DNA of 6,735 nucleotides, from assembly GCA_023248365.1 (NCBI GenBank), contig JAHFER010000091.1, positions 1-6,735 of the forward strand, read 5' to 3'. Position 1 is the stretch's first letter, and the number at the start of each line of letters is the position of its first letter. A program made the translations under genes and the position numbers. Positions 1 to 6,376 of this stretch are shown one piece after another. Source of the stretch: Nitrospirota bacterium (GTDB lineage Bacteria; Nitrospirota; 9FT-COMBO-42-15; HDB-SIOI813). Below the pieces are notes generated by a model. That model was not told the DNA's origin and did not search any database. It saw only the letters and a program-made list of their open reading frames with translations.

Positions 1-346
1 TTTTTACAATGCTGTTCATTCTCTCTTCAATTTTAAGCAGTTCTTCAGCAGTAAAAGTCTTTTCATAGTCAAAATCATAATAAAATCCATCCTCAATAGA
101 AGGACCTATTGTAATCTTAACCTCAGGATAAAGTTCCTTTACTGCCTGCGCCATAAGGTGGCTTGTACTGTGTCTTAGAATTTCAAGCCCTTCAGGAGAG
201 GACACACTCACCCATTCTATGTCAGAATTTTCAGACAGGCGGCTATTCAAATCCACAAGGCAGCCTTTTATCTTTGCTGCCACTATTTCTTCTCTGTTAT
301 TCTGCACCTTTTGAAGCAAAATTTCTTTAATCGTAGTAAGTTCCAA
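1..346 (-). CDS. thrS: Threonyl-tRNA synthetase, N-terminal part (cut by window edge)
   Basis: ThrRS charges tRNA-Thr with threonine in the cytoplasm and edits mischarged Ser-tRNA-Thr. The visible 115 residues, read on the minus strand, comprise a short TGS-like region (about 1-50) and the start of the editing (tRNA-SAD) domain. The editing domain carries LRHSTSHLMAQAV, with the HxxxH histidines at about 59 and 63, followed by TIGPSIEDGFYYDF; both are hallmarks of ThrRS. The catalytic core lies beyond the left edge. An in-frame TAA stands four codons upstream of the chosen TTG start (344-346), so the protein cannot begin much earlier. No ATG is available in this frame near the N terminus, and no good Shine-Dalgarno sequence is seen. 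The usual first strand of the TGS domain (ITLPDG-like) is absent. A uridine-kinase-like protein with the same N-terminal domains is a less likely alternative, because the editing-domain motif is so close to ThrRS. Confidence 0.9.
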   Translation of the reverse strand, partial: MELTTIKEILLQKVQNNREEIVAAKIKGCLVDLNSRLSENSDIEWVSVSSPEGLEILRHSTSHLMAQAVKELYPEVKITIGPSIEDGFYYDFDYEKTFTAEELLKIEERMNSIVK

Positions 347-355
347 AGTGGTGAA

Positions 356-385
356 ATCTTAACATCTATGTACTATACGTGTCAA
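356..385 (-). promoter_or_regulatory. Possible thrS promoter elements
   Basis: On the minus strand there is a perfect TTGACA hexamer (380-385). A TAAGAT hexamer (356-361), 4 of 6 matches to TATAAT, follows at an 18-base spacing. That pair would start transcription only a few bases before the TTG start of thrS, which is suspiciously close. A better -10 match, TATAGT (372-377), would give a leader of about 20 bases but has no convincing -35. I see promoter-like pieces rather than one clear promoter. Confidence 0.25.
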
Positions 386-436
386 GCATGACAAAAGACA
401 TGCCCATCAAAACCACACCTTATATTTTTCCCCCAG

Positions 437-450
437 ATATGTTAACATAT
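437..450. promoter_or_regulatory. Perfect 14-bp palindrome, candidate operator
   Basis: ATATGTTAACATAT is an exact inverted repeat located 25 bases before the start codon of the signalling gene that heads the metal-transport cluster. Its ATGTTA half-site resembles the half-sites of Zur-type operators, but the usual spacer between halves is missing, so no regulator is assigned. It is AT-rich and such palindromes can arise by chance. Its position in the only intergenic region upstream of the cluster makes it the best operator candidate in the window. Confidence 0.35.
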
Positions 451-474
451 TTGTTCCGTTAAAACAGGGCAGGC

Positions 475-2793
475 ATGATCCAAATATTAAGAAAAATCTT
501 ACCAATAAAAAGTATTTATACAAAGCTATTCTTCCTGTTTTCAATAATCGGAGTAATCCCGCTTATAATCGGAAGTTTATATGCTTACTCAAACAGCCGT
601 GACGCATTATTAAATGTCTCCCTGAAAGAGCAGGAACGTGATGTAAACAATGGAATGAGGAATATTGTAATCCTCTTTGTACAATCTAATGACAACCTGC
701 TTCTTACATCTCAGAATGTCTCATTCACACGCTACTTTGAAAAAAATTCTGAAAAAGGAATTTATAGGCAAGACCAGGGAAATGCACTGCTCAGTCTGAC
801 ATCGCTTTCTCCAAACCTCACAGAATCAGCAGGGTTTGCAAATATCAATGGTGGGGTAGTTAATTACGTATACGACGGTAATTTAATTCCATCGGCTGAA
901 CTTAATATTTCGAACAGGCCGTTTTTTAATCAGGTAATAAAGTTCAAGAAAGGTGAGGTCTATAACGGCCTCCCTGAATTTTCCCAGGCATCTAAAAGAT
1001 GGGTAATACCTTTTGCCACTCCTGTCTTCGGCAGCAATAAAGAGCCGGTTGGAATTTTATTCATGCAGATTTATTTAGACAGTATAACCAGCTTCATCAG
1101 GAACATTGTCAACCCTGACAGTACGGTTTTTGTCATAGACCAGGAAGGCCACGTCATAGCCCACAGCGAGAAAACAATTGGAGAAATACTGCCATTTGCA
1201 GTTGAGACAACATCGCATCCAACATATCTGACAGTTCTTAAACATATGATGGCAAGTGAGGGCGGCAATGCTAAGATAATATATAATGGGAAACTGTCCT
1301 ATATTACTTACAGGGATGTGCCAAAAGAAAACGGAAACCTTAATACCTGGAACATTGGAGTCATTACACAGGAAGAGAAGATTTATGCAGGAGTATCTAC
1401 TCAAAAATATATTATTTTTGTACTTTCTATTTCATTAATTCTGTTTGCTACTGCCGGTATAATAGGATGGAGGATTGCGTACCCTATTCAGGAACTTACA
1501 CTAACCAGTATAGCCATGAGCAAAGGGGACCTGACAAGCCGCGTGAACATTAACAGGAAGGATGAGATCGGCCAGCTTGCCCATGCCTTTAATGATATGG
1601 CAATATCCATACAGACATCTCATGAAGAACTCGTCAAATTGTCATCCACTGACGGTCTTACCGGCCTTTACAACCACAGGGAATTTCAAAAACGGCTTGC
1701 TGCAGAAGTTGAACGCTCAACAAGGTATGGCTATGACCTTTCACTCCTGATGATTGACATTGATAATTTCAAGAAATTTAACGATACTTACGGTCATCAG
1801 ACCGGAGATGTAGTACTTCAATCAATAAGCAGCATAATTCTAAAGGAAATCAGGCGTTCTGACTTTGCTGCCAGATACGGGGGGGAAGAGATAGCAATAA
1901 TACTCCCTGAATCTGATGCTGAAAATGCCTTCTTGTTCTCTGACCGTCTGAGAAAACATATAAACCAGATTCCTATTTCAGTAATGGGAAACAGGGCTGC
2001 TCACGTTGCAATAAGTATCGGGATTGCATCCCTTCCTGAAAATGCCTCAGACCGGAAAGGACTGATTGACGCGGCAGACCAGGCGCTCTACTTTGCAAAA
2101 GATTCCGGCCGCAATACTTCAATCCTTTACAGAGATACCTTAAAGGCTTTACTTGATCAGAAGTCTGTAAAGCCGCTGACACAATTAGAACAGGCTGAAG
2201 AATGGTTATTCAAGGGTATCTATACAGCAGTTGAAGCTAAGATCCCCTATCACAAAGGACAACTGAACTCTATGTCTAATATAACAGTTCAGATCGCTGA
2301 GAATATGTTTCTTAGCGAGGGACAAACAAGGAACCTAAAGATAGCTACCATGCTGCATGACGTTGGAATATTCAGCATCCCATTTCAGGTTATTCAAAAA
2401 CCCGCTCCATTAACAGAAGAAGAATGGAAATTGGTTAAGAGTCATCCGGAGTTGGGGGTAAGCTTGCTGAGCAATCTGCTGAAAATTAAGGATGTCCTTC
2501 CGGCTATCTTACATCACCACGAGCGGTATGATGGAACAGGCTATCCTGCCGGACTCAAAGGAGAATCAATTCCTTTGCTTGCACGAATCATAACAGTAGT
2601 AGATGCGTATTTTGCCATGACATCAATCTCCCCCTACAGGAGGAAATTTTCTCAGGACGAGGCGATAGAAGAATTAATGGGTCATTCAGGAACCCAGTTT
2701 GACCCCCTGATAGTTTCGGCATTTATAAGGATACTAAAAAAAGATGTTAAAGATGTTCCCCCAGGAGAGGTATCTCCTTTGAAAGGAGTATAA
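475..2793 (+). CDS. Membrane sensor with Cache, HAMP, GGDEF and degenerate HD-GYP domains
   Basis: A 772-residue c-di-GMP signalling protein. A TM helix (about 18-38) is followed by a periplasmic double-Cache-like domain (about 40-305), a second TM (about 312-334), HAMP (335-380), GGDEF (about 388-555) and HD-GYP (about 575-755). The GGDEF domain makes c-di-GMP from two GTP. It keeps D428, N436 and D445, reads GGEEI at 469-473 (canonical last residue F), and has an RxxD inhibitory site at R460-D463. The HD-GYP domain would hydrolyse c-di-GMP. It keeps H628-D629, H657, H681-H682, GYP 689-691 and D710, but the GHS motif is GQL (Q596) and the lysine of HDxGK is I632, so hydrolysis is doubtful. 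The ATG is preceded by AGGG (466-469) at 5-base spacing. The GG codons lie in a run of seven G (1879-1885). The gene ends 3 bases before the metal-binding protein gene, implying co-transcription. The ligand of the Cache domain is unknown. Confidence 0.93.
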   Translation: MIQILRKILPIKSIYTKLFFLFSIIGVIPLIIGSLYAYSNSRDALLNVSLKEQERDVNNGMRNIVILFVQSNDNLLLTSQNVSFTRYFEKNSEKGIYRQDQGNALLSLTSLSPNLTESAGFANINGGVVNYVYDGNLIPSAELNISNRPFFNQVIKFKKGEVYNGLPEFSQASKRWVIPFATPVFGSNKEPVGILFMQIYLDSITSFIRNIVNPDSTVFVIDQEGHVIAHSEKTIGEILPFAVETTSHPTYLTVLKHMMASEGGNAKIIYNGKLSYITYRDVPKENGNLNTWNIGVITQEEKIYAGVSTQKYIIFVLSISLILFATAGIIGWRIAYPIQELTLTSIAMSKGDLTSRVNINRKDEIGQLAHAFNDMAISIQTSHEELVKLSSTDGLTGLYNHREFQKRLAAEVERSTRYGYDLSLLMIDIDNFKKFNDTYGHQTGDVVLQSISSIILKEIRRSDFAARYGGEEIAIILPESDAENAFLFSDRLRKHINQIPISVMGNRAAHVAISIGIASLPENASDRKGLIDAADQALYFAKDSGRNTSILYRDTLKALLDQKSVKPLTQLEQAEEWLFKGIYTAVEAKIPYHKGQLNSMSNITVQIAENMFLSEGQTRNLKIATMLHDVGIFSIPFQVIQKPAPLTEEEWKLVKSHPELGVSLLSNLLKIKDVLPAILHHHERYDGTGYPAGLKGESIPLLARIITVVDAYFAMTSISPYRRKFSQDEAIEELMGHSGTQFDPLIVSAFIRILKKDVKDVPPGEVSPLKGV
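2764..2788 (+). promoter_or_regulatory. Alternative hairpins over the znuA-like gene's ribosome binding site
   Basis: The start at 2797 has a strong Shine-Dalgarno, AAAGGAG (2782-2788), 8 bases upstream of the ATG and inside the end of the preceding gene. Directly before it lies CTCCTTT (2774-2780), its exact complement, giving a 6-bp stem with a TGA loop that would hide the site. The same CTCC can instead pair with GGAGA (2764-2768) as GGAGA-GGTA-TCTCC, which would free the site. The pairing is seen in the sequence; a regulatory role, such as coupling to translation of the upstream gene, is inferred. Confidence 0.4.
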
Positions 2794-2796
2794 CCA

Positions 2797-3702
2797 ATGC
2801 GTTATCTGCCTCGTTATTTAATGCTTATAACATTAGTCCTGATCTTACTAACAACCTCCGCAGCAGAGGTATTTGCGGCTCAGAAGATAAAGGTAGTTAC
2901 AACCCTTACCTTTCTTGAAGATTTTGTAAAGAATGTCGGGGGTAACAGGGTGGAGGTTAAAAGCCTTTTGACGGGGCTTGAGAGTGAACATACATATACA
3001 CCAAAACCCAGCGATATCGCCTCAGTCAGGGAGGCAAGGGTGCTTGTCAAGATAGGCCTTGGTCTTGAGATATGGGTTGACTCATTAATAAAAAATGCAT
3101 CCAATAATAATCTCACTGTGGTTACAACATCAACCGGGATACCTTTATTACGAAGTGAAGAGCGGGATTCTCATGATCATGATGAGCGCTCCGCAGGAAA
3201 CCCGCATATCTGGCTTGATCCTGAAAGGGCAAAGGTCATGATAAGGCACATTACTGATGCATTAATAAAAATAGACCCTGCAGGGAGAAAGGTTTACCTT
3301 GTGAATCAATCGGAATATTTTAAAAAGATTGACACCATGCGTATTAATATTGAAAAGAAATTAAGGGCGGTTCCTAACAGGAAGATTATTACTCATCATC
3401 CTGCATGGCCGTATTTTGCACAGAGATTTAAATTGCAGATTGCAGACAACATACAAACGCAGGTCGGCTCAGAGCCTTCTGCAAAGCATGTCGCTGCCCT
3501 GATAAATAAAATAAGGCAGGAAAATATAAGGGTTATAGTATCTGAACCTCAGTTAAATCCCAAAATCCCTAAGGCTATATCTGAAGAAACCAAGGCAAAA
3601 CTAATCGTGCTGACGCCGGTACCTGGCGGACTACCGGGGACAGGCACATATATTGATATGATGGAATACAACGGAGAACAGCTTGCAACCGGATTGAAAT
3701 GA
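2797..3702 (+). CDS. znuA: Periplasmic zinc/manganese-binding protein of a metal ABC importer
   Basis: A 301-residue cluster A-I (ZnuA/TroA-type) substrate-binding protein that captures Zn2+ or Mn2+ in the periplasm and delivers it to the permease. An N-terminal signal peptide (about 1-27) ends in AEVFA before AQK. Metal-site motifs are H65 in EHTYTP, H137 in NPHIWLDP and H201 in HHPAWPYF, with E250 in SEPQLNP. A short His/Asp loop (SHDHDE, about 125-130) sits where zinc-type proteins carry a longer His-rich loop, favouring Zn. The usual fourth ligand, an Asp near the C terminus (D followed by S/P and L), is missing: the segment reads LTPVPGGLPGTGTY, a variant I recall from other members. The strong SD AAAGGAG fixes the start. 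The gene overlaps the ATPase gene by 4 bases (ATGA). Zn over Mn is a moderate inference, so the symbol indicates family rather than proven substrate. Confidence 0.88.
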   Translation: MRYLPRYLMLITLVLILLTTSAAEVFAAQKIKVVTTLTFLEDFVKNVGGNRVEVKSLLTGLESEHTYTPKPSDIASVREARVLVKIGLGLEIWVDSLIKNASNNNLTVVTTSTGIPLLRSEERDSHDHDERSAGNPHIWLDPERAKVMIRHITDALIKIDPAGRKVYLVNQSEYFKKIDTMRINIEKKLRAVPNRKIITHHPAWPYFAQRFKLQIADNIQTQVGSEPSAKHVAALINKIRQENIRVIVSEPQLNPKIPKAISEETKAKLIVLTPVPGGLPGTGTYIDMMEYNGEQLATGLK

Positions 3703-4493
3703 ACGATAATGTAATTATAAGGCTCTTAAATGCCACCATTTCCTATCAGAACAGAACAGCTATAAGGGATGTGAGCCTTGAAATACATCAGGGTGAATTT
3801 GTAGGCATTATCGGCCCGAACGGTTCAGGAAAAACCACATTACTTAAATCGGTACTCGGACTTGTTTGCCCTACTTCAGGCTCTATACAGATATTCGATT
3901 GTGCATGCCATAAACTGCGCTGCCATCACAGGGCCAAAATAGGATATATCCCGCAAAAGGGGCAGATAGACCATAACTTCCCGGTTACTGTTGCAGAAAC
4001 TGTAATGATGGGAAGGTACAGTTCCCTCGGCCTGTTTAAGCATCCTTCAAAAAAAGACAAAGAACTTGTAGTAAACGCACTGGCGGAAGTTGGTATGGCA
4101 GATTATAAAGATGCGCCTCTGGGACACCTTTCAGGAGGGCAGCAGCAGAGGGTAATGATTGCAAGGGCACTTGTTCAACAGCCGGAGATTTTACTTATGG
4201 ATGAACCGACTACCGGAATTGATACACCAACACAGTACAGCATGATAAAATTTATATCCGGACTTCATAAAAATCTAAACCTTACTGTATTGCTTGTTAC
4301 TCATGATATTAATATGATTAGTCCATATGTAGACAGGATGGCCTTACTAAAAACCAGGCTCTATGCCTTTGGAACACCATCTGAGGTATTAAATGAAAAG
4401 ATACTAACTGAGGTATACGGACAGCAGGTAATTGTGACCACAAAAGAAGGCGGGACATACGTAATAGCAGGGGATTATCATCATCATGCCTGA
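3699..4493 (+). CDS. znuC: ATP-binding protein of the zinc/manganese ABC importer
   Basis: A 264-residue cytoplasmic ABC ATPase that powers metal import. All motifs are intact: Walker A GPNGSGKT (39-46), Q-loop Q86 in GYIPQKG, signature LSGGQQQR (144-151), Walker B ILLMDEP with D168 and E169, and H-loop H202 in LLVTHD. The length is normal for ZnuC-type subunits. The start ATG overlaps the stop of the binding-protein gene, typical of translational coupling. Two features are unusual. A Cys/His cluster (C68, C70, H71, C75, H76, H77) lies between the Walker A and Q-loop regions, where the family normally has an ordinary loop. The protein also ends in HHHA. The TGA stop overlaps the left end of a palindromic repeat, so the original C terminus may have differed by a few residues. 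Metal specificity is inferred from its neighbours. Confidence 0.93.
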   Translation: MNDNVIIRLLNATISYQNRTAIRDVSLEIHQGEFVGIIGPNGSGKTTLLKSVLGLVCPTSGSIQIFDCACHKLRCHHRAKIGYIPQKGQIDHNFPVTVAETVMMGRYSSLGLFKHPSKKDKELVVNALAEVGMADYKDAPLGHLSGGQQQRVMIARALVQQPEILLMDEPTTGIDTPTQYSMIKFISGLHKNLNLTVLLVTHDINMISPYVDRMALLKTRLYAFGTPSEVLNEKILTEVYGQQVIVTTKEGGTYVIAGDYHHHA

Positions 4494-4617
4494 CGGCTTC
4501 GTAAAAAGTCCATCTGCGGCGTTGCGCTTAATCCTTCGTCATTGCGACGTATCTACAAGTACGTCTCATTCCTCAGGATTCGCGCGCCTTGCACCTGGAG
4601 CTTTTTACAAAGCCGTC
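4492..4617. repeat. Palindromic MITE-like repeat element, about 126 bp
   Basis: The left end GACGGCTTCGTAAAAAG and the right end, read on the minus strand as GACGGCTTTGTAAAAAG, are terminal inverted repeats with one mismatch in 17. Inside, AATCCT (4530-4535) pairs with AGGATT (4575-4580) and GACGTA (4546-4551) with TACGTC (4560-4565). The whole element is therefore one long imperfect palindrome centred near 4555. I recall closely similar sequences as multicopy intergenic repeats in Nitrospirota and Geobacter-like genomes, but could not search. It contains no transposase. It overlaps the znuC stop codon and separates znuC from znuB, which normally abut. No clear target-site duplication is seen. 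Confidence 0.8.
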
Positions 4618-4636
4618 CGCTTCCCTAACTTTATAC

Positions 4637-4640
4637 GAGG
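4637..4640 (+). promoter_or_regulatory. Ribosome binding site that decides the permease start
   Basis: GAGG lies 5 bases before the ATG at 4646. It supports that ATG over the longer reading from TTG at 4589, which lies inside the palindromic repeat and would add 19 residues not expected in this permease family. Confidence 0.6.
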
Positions 4641-4645
4641 CTGCA

Positions 4646-5470
4646 ATGCTTGAGATGCTTTCTTATGAATTCATGCAGAGGGCTATTCTTGCTTCTATTG
4701 TAATTGGTTTAGTCTGTTCTATTATTGGGGTCTTTGTAATCCTAAAAAACCTCACCTTCATTGGTGCAGGGACATCTCATGCAGCATTTGCAGGCGTGAC
4801 ACTCGGATACCTTACAGGATTTAACCCCCTTGCTGTAGCCATAGTCTTCAGCCTGTTAACAGTATGGATTGTAGGCTATCTCAACAAAAAGGGCGCTCTT
4901 ATGCTTGATACGTCCGTCGGTATGTTCTACTCGCTCACAATGGCCCTGGCTGTGTTATTTATCGGCCTTATGAAGGTCTACAATGCAGAGGTGTACGGTT
5001 ACCTGTTTGGCAGTATATTATCGGTAACAAAGATGGATTTAAAGGTGATACTAATACTTGGAGCCATTGTGCTGTTAATAGTTTATCTTTTCTTTAAAGA
5101 ATTCCATTTCATTACCTTTGACGAAGAGATGGCAAAGGCAAGCGGTATCGCCGCCGGGTGGCTGTCATTCCTTCTGTTAAATTTAATCGCGATTACTATT
5201 GTAGTTTCATTAAAATCTGTAGGGGCGATACTTGTGTTTGCATTAATTGTAACACCTGCCGCGGCTGCTTATCAATTAACGTACAGCATGATCAGGATGT
5301 TTTCATATTCAGCTATAATCGGGGTTGGTTCTTCAGTGGCGGGAGTCCTGCTATCTTACTGGTTTGACCTTCCATCAGGGGCAACGACAGTGCTATTTGT
5401 ATCCGGCGTGTTTTTTCTGTCTGTTATTTTTTCTCCGAAAAGACGTATTGCAGTTAATTCAGTTGATTAA
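4646..5470 (+). CDS. znuB: Membrane permease of the zinc/manganese ABC importer
   Basis: A 274-residue inner-membrane permease of the ABC-3 (ZnuB/TroC) family that forms the metal channel with the ATPase. It has roughly eight to nine hydrophobic helices, for example about 11-32, 62-78, 91-109, 133-150, 170-190, 193-210, 219-240 and 245-263. Family signatures are LTFIGAGTSHAAFAG (36-50), the ATPase-coupling segment FDEEMAKASGI (158-168), and SVGAILVFALIVTPAAAAY (191-209). The frame stays open back to a TTG at 4589, but that start lies in the repeat. The ATG at 4646 has a GAGG site and gives MLEMLSYEFMQRA, the usual N terminus of the family. It is separated from znuC by the repeat, unlike the tight A-C junction. 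Its TAA stop overlaps the stop of the convergent glycosyltransferase gene, leaving no room for a terminator after it. Confidence 0.92.
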   Translation: MLEMLSYEFMQRAILASIVIGLVCSIIGVFVILKNLTFIGAGTSHAAFAGVTLGYLTGFNPLAVAIVFSLLTVWIVGYLNKKGALMLDTSVGMFYSLTMALAVLFIGLMKVYNAEVYGYLFGSILSVTKMDLKVILILGAIVLLIVYLFFKEFHFITFDEEMAKASGIAAGWLSFLLLNLIAITIVVSLKSVGAILVFALIVTPAAAAYQLTYSMIRMFSYSAIIGVGSSVAGVLLSYWFDLPSGATTVLFVSGVFFLSVIFSPKRRIAVNSVD

Positions 5471-6369
5471 TCTTTTTCCTCATTATGCAGGTGAGGGTGT
5501 TCTTCTGTTTTATCTAACCGTAGTTGAGCAATCTGTTCAGCTATAAGAGACATCATAAATATAATTACACTATTGCCTATTAAAAGCGCTGACATATTTG
5601 TGAATCTGTGAGTAGTTATAAAGGTATAGATATAATATCCAACTCCTGTGAGAAAGAATCCGGCGCTCACCGGTAAAAATACCCTTGAGGGTGCAAACAA
5701 GGTCGCTATCTTTAACATTATCAGAAAAAATCTGGTTCCATCTTTTATCAGCCTTATCTTGCTCTTCCCCTCTCTCTTCTTAGCAACAATAGGTATAAAA
5801 TCAACACTGTGACCGGACCTTATCAAAGAAAGGGTTATGGTAGTTGGATAAGAAAAGGTGTTGGGGAGTAGATATACAAATCTCTTTGCAATATCCGCCC
5901 TTATGGCCCTGAAACCTGATGTAAGATCAAGTATCTCTTTTTTTGTAAGATAGGTAGCAAATCTGTTATATATAGTATTAGCCGCATCCCTGTGTATTGA
6001 GGTTTCGGATTCGCCTGTCCTTGCCCCGATAACCATGTCATAAGTACGAATCTTTTCGAGCAATCTTGGTATATCCTCAGCCCTATGCTGACCATCTGCA
6101 TCCATCATAACTATTACATCCCCTGTTGCGGCCCTTATCCCGCTCTTCACAGCAGCGCCATTGCCAATATTGTACGGATGTGTAACAACCCTTGCACCGG
6201 CCTCTTTAGCAACCTTACCTGTACTATCCTTTGAACCATCATCAACAACAATTATCTCACACCCGTCCCCAAGTATGGATTTCACACCCTTAATTACGGT
6301 CCCTATGACCCGTTCTTCATTCATGGCAGGGATCACTACACTCACTTTATTTGTATTAAAACCATTCAT
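5467..6369 (-). CDS. Family 2 glycosyltransferase, polyprenol-phosphate sugar transferase type
   Basis: A 300-residue GT2 enzyme with a GT-A fold, resembling dolichol/undecaprenol-phosphate mannosyl- or glucosyltransferases. It would move a nucleotide-activated sugar onto a polyprenyl phosphate at the inner membrane for envelope glycan synthesis. Motifs: VSVVIPAMNEERVIG (9-23), VVDDGSKDST (41-50), the metal-binding DADGQH (90-95), LTSGFRAIR (149-157), FSYPTTITL (172-180) and KREGKSKIRLIKDG (198-211). Two C-terminal membrane helices (about 230-250 and 259-280) anchor it, and the tail is His-rich (HPHLH). The start ATG has an AGG immediately adjacent, too close for a good ribosome site, and no in-frame alternative fits. 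With the toxin-like gene stopping 7 bases upstream, translation may depend on reinitiation. The sugar and acceptor cannot be told from the sequence. Confidence 0.88.
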   Translation of the reverse strand: MNGFNTNKVSVVIPAMNEERVIGTVIKGVKSILGDGCEIIVVDDGSKDSTGKVAKEAGARVVTHPYNIGNGAAVKSGIRAATGDVIVMMDADGQHRAEDIPRLLEKIRTYDMVIGARTGESETSIHRDAANTIYNRFATYLTKKEILDLTSGFRAIRADIAKRFVYLLPNTFSYPTTITLSLIRSGHSVDFIPIVAKKREGKSKIRLIKDGTRFFLIMLKIATLFAPSRVFLPVSAGFFLTGVGYYIYTFITTHRFTNMSALLIGNSVIIFMMSLIAEQIAQLRLDKTEEHPHLHNEEKD

Positions 6370-6376
6370 CCTAATA

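Noticed and set aside
386..403. Small inverted repeat GCATG ... CATGC
   Set aside because: The stem is only 5 bp with an 8-base loop and no T-run, so it is not a terminator and is easily explained by chance.
347..474. Possible c-di-GMP (GEMM) or other riboswitch before the signalling gene
   Set aside because: The 128-base region is AT-rich and shows no GEMM-like conserved core or paired helices of the right size; only the palindrome and weak promoter-like hexamers are visible.
1071..1404. Minus-strand open frames within the signalling gene
   Set aside because: They lie opposite well-conserved Cache-domain coding sequence, show no recognisable protein features and have no ribosome site; they are antisense shadows.
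4492..4617. Repeat as an intrinsic terminator or CRISPR fragment
   Set aside because: There is a single palindromic unit with no repeat-spacer pattern. The T-run lies inside the inverted arm rather than after a compact GC stem, and the operon continues immediately downstream.
5158..5546. Small plus-strand open frames overlapping the permease and glycosyltransferase ends
   Set aside because: They are alternative frames of clearly real genes with no family resemblance, so they are not called.
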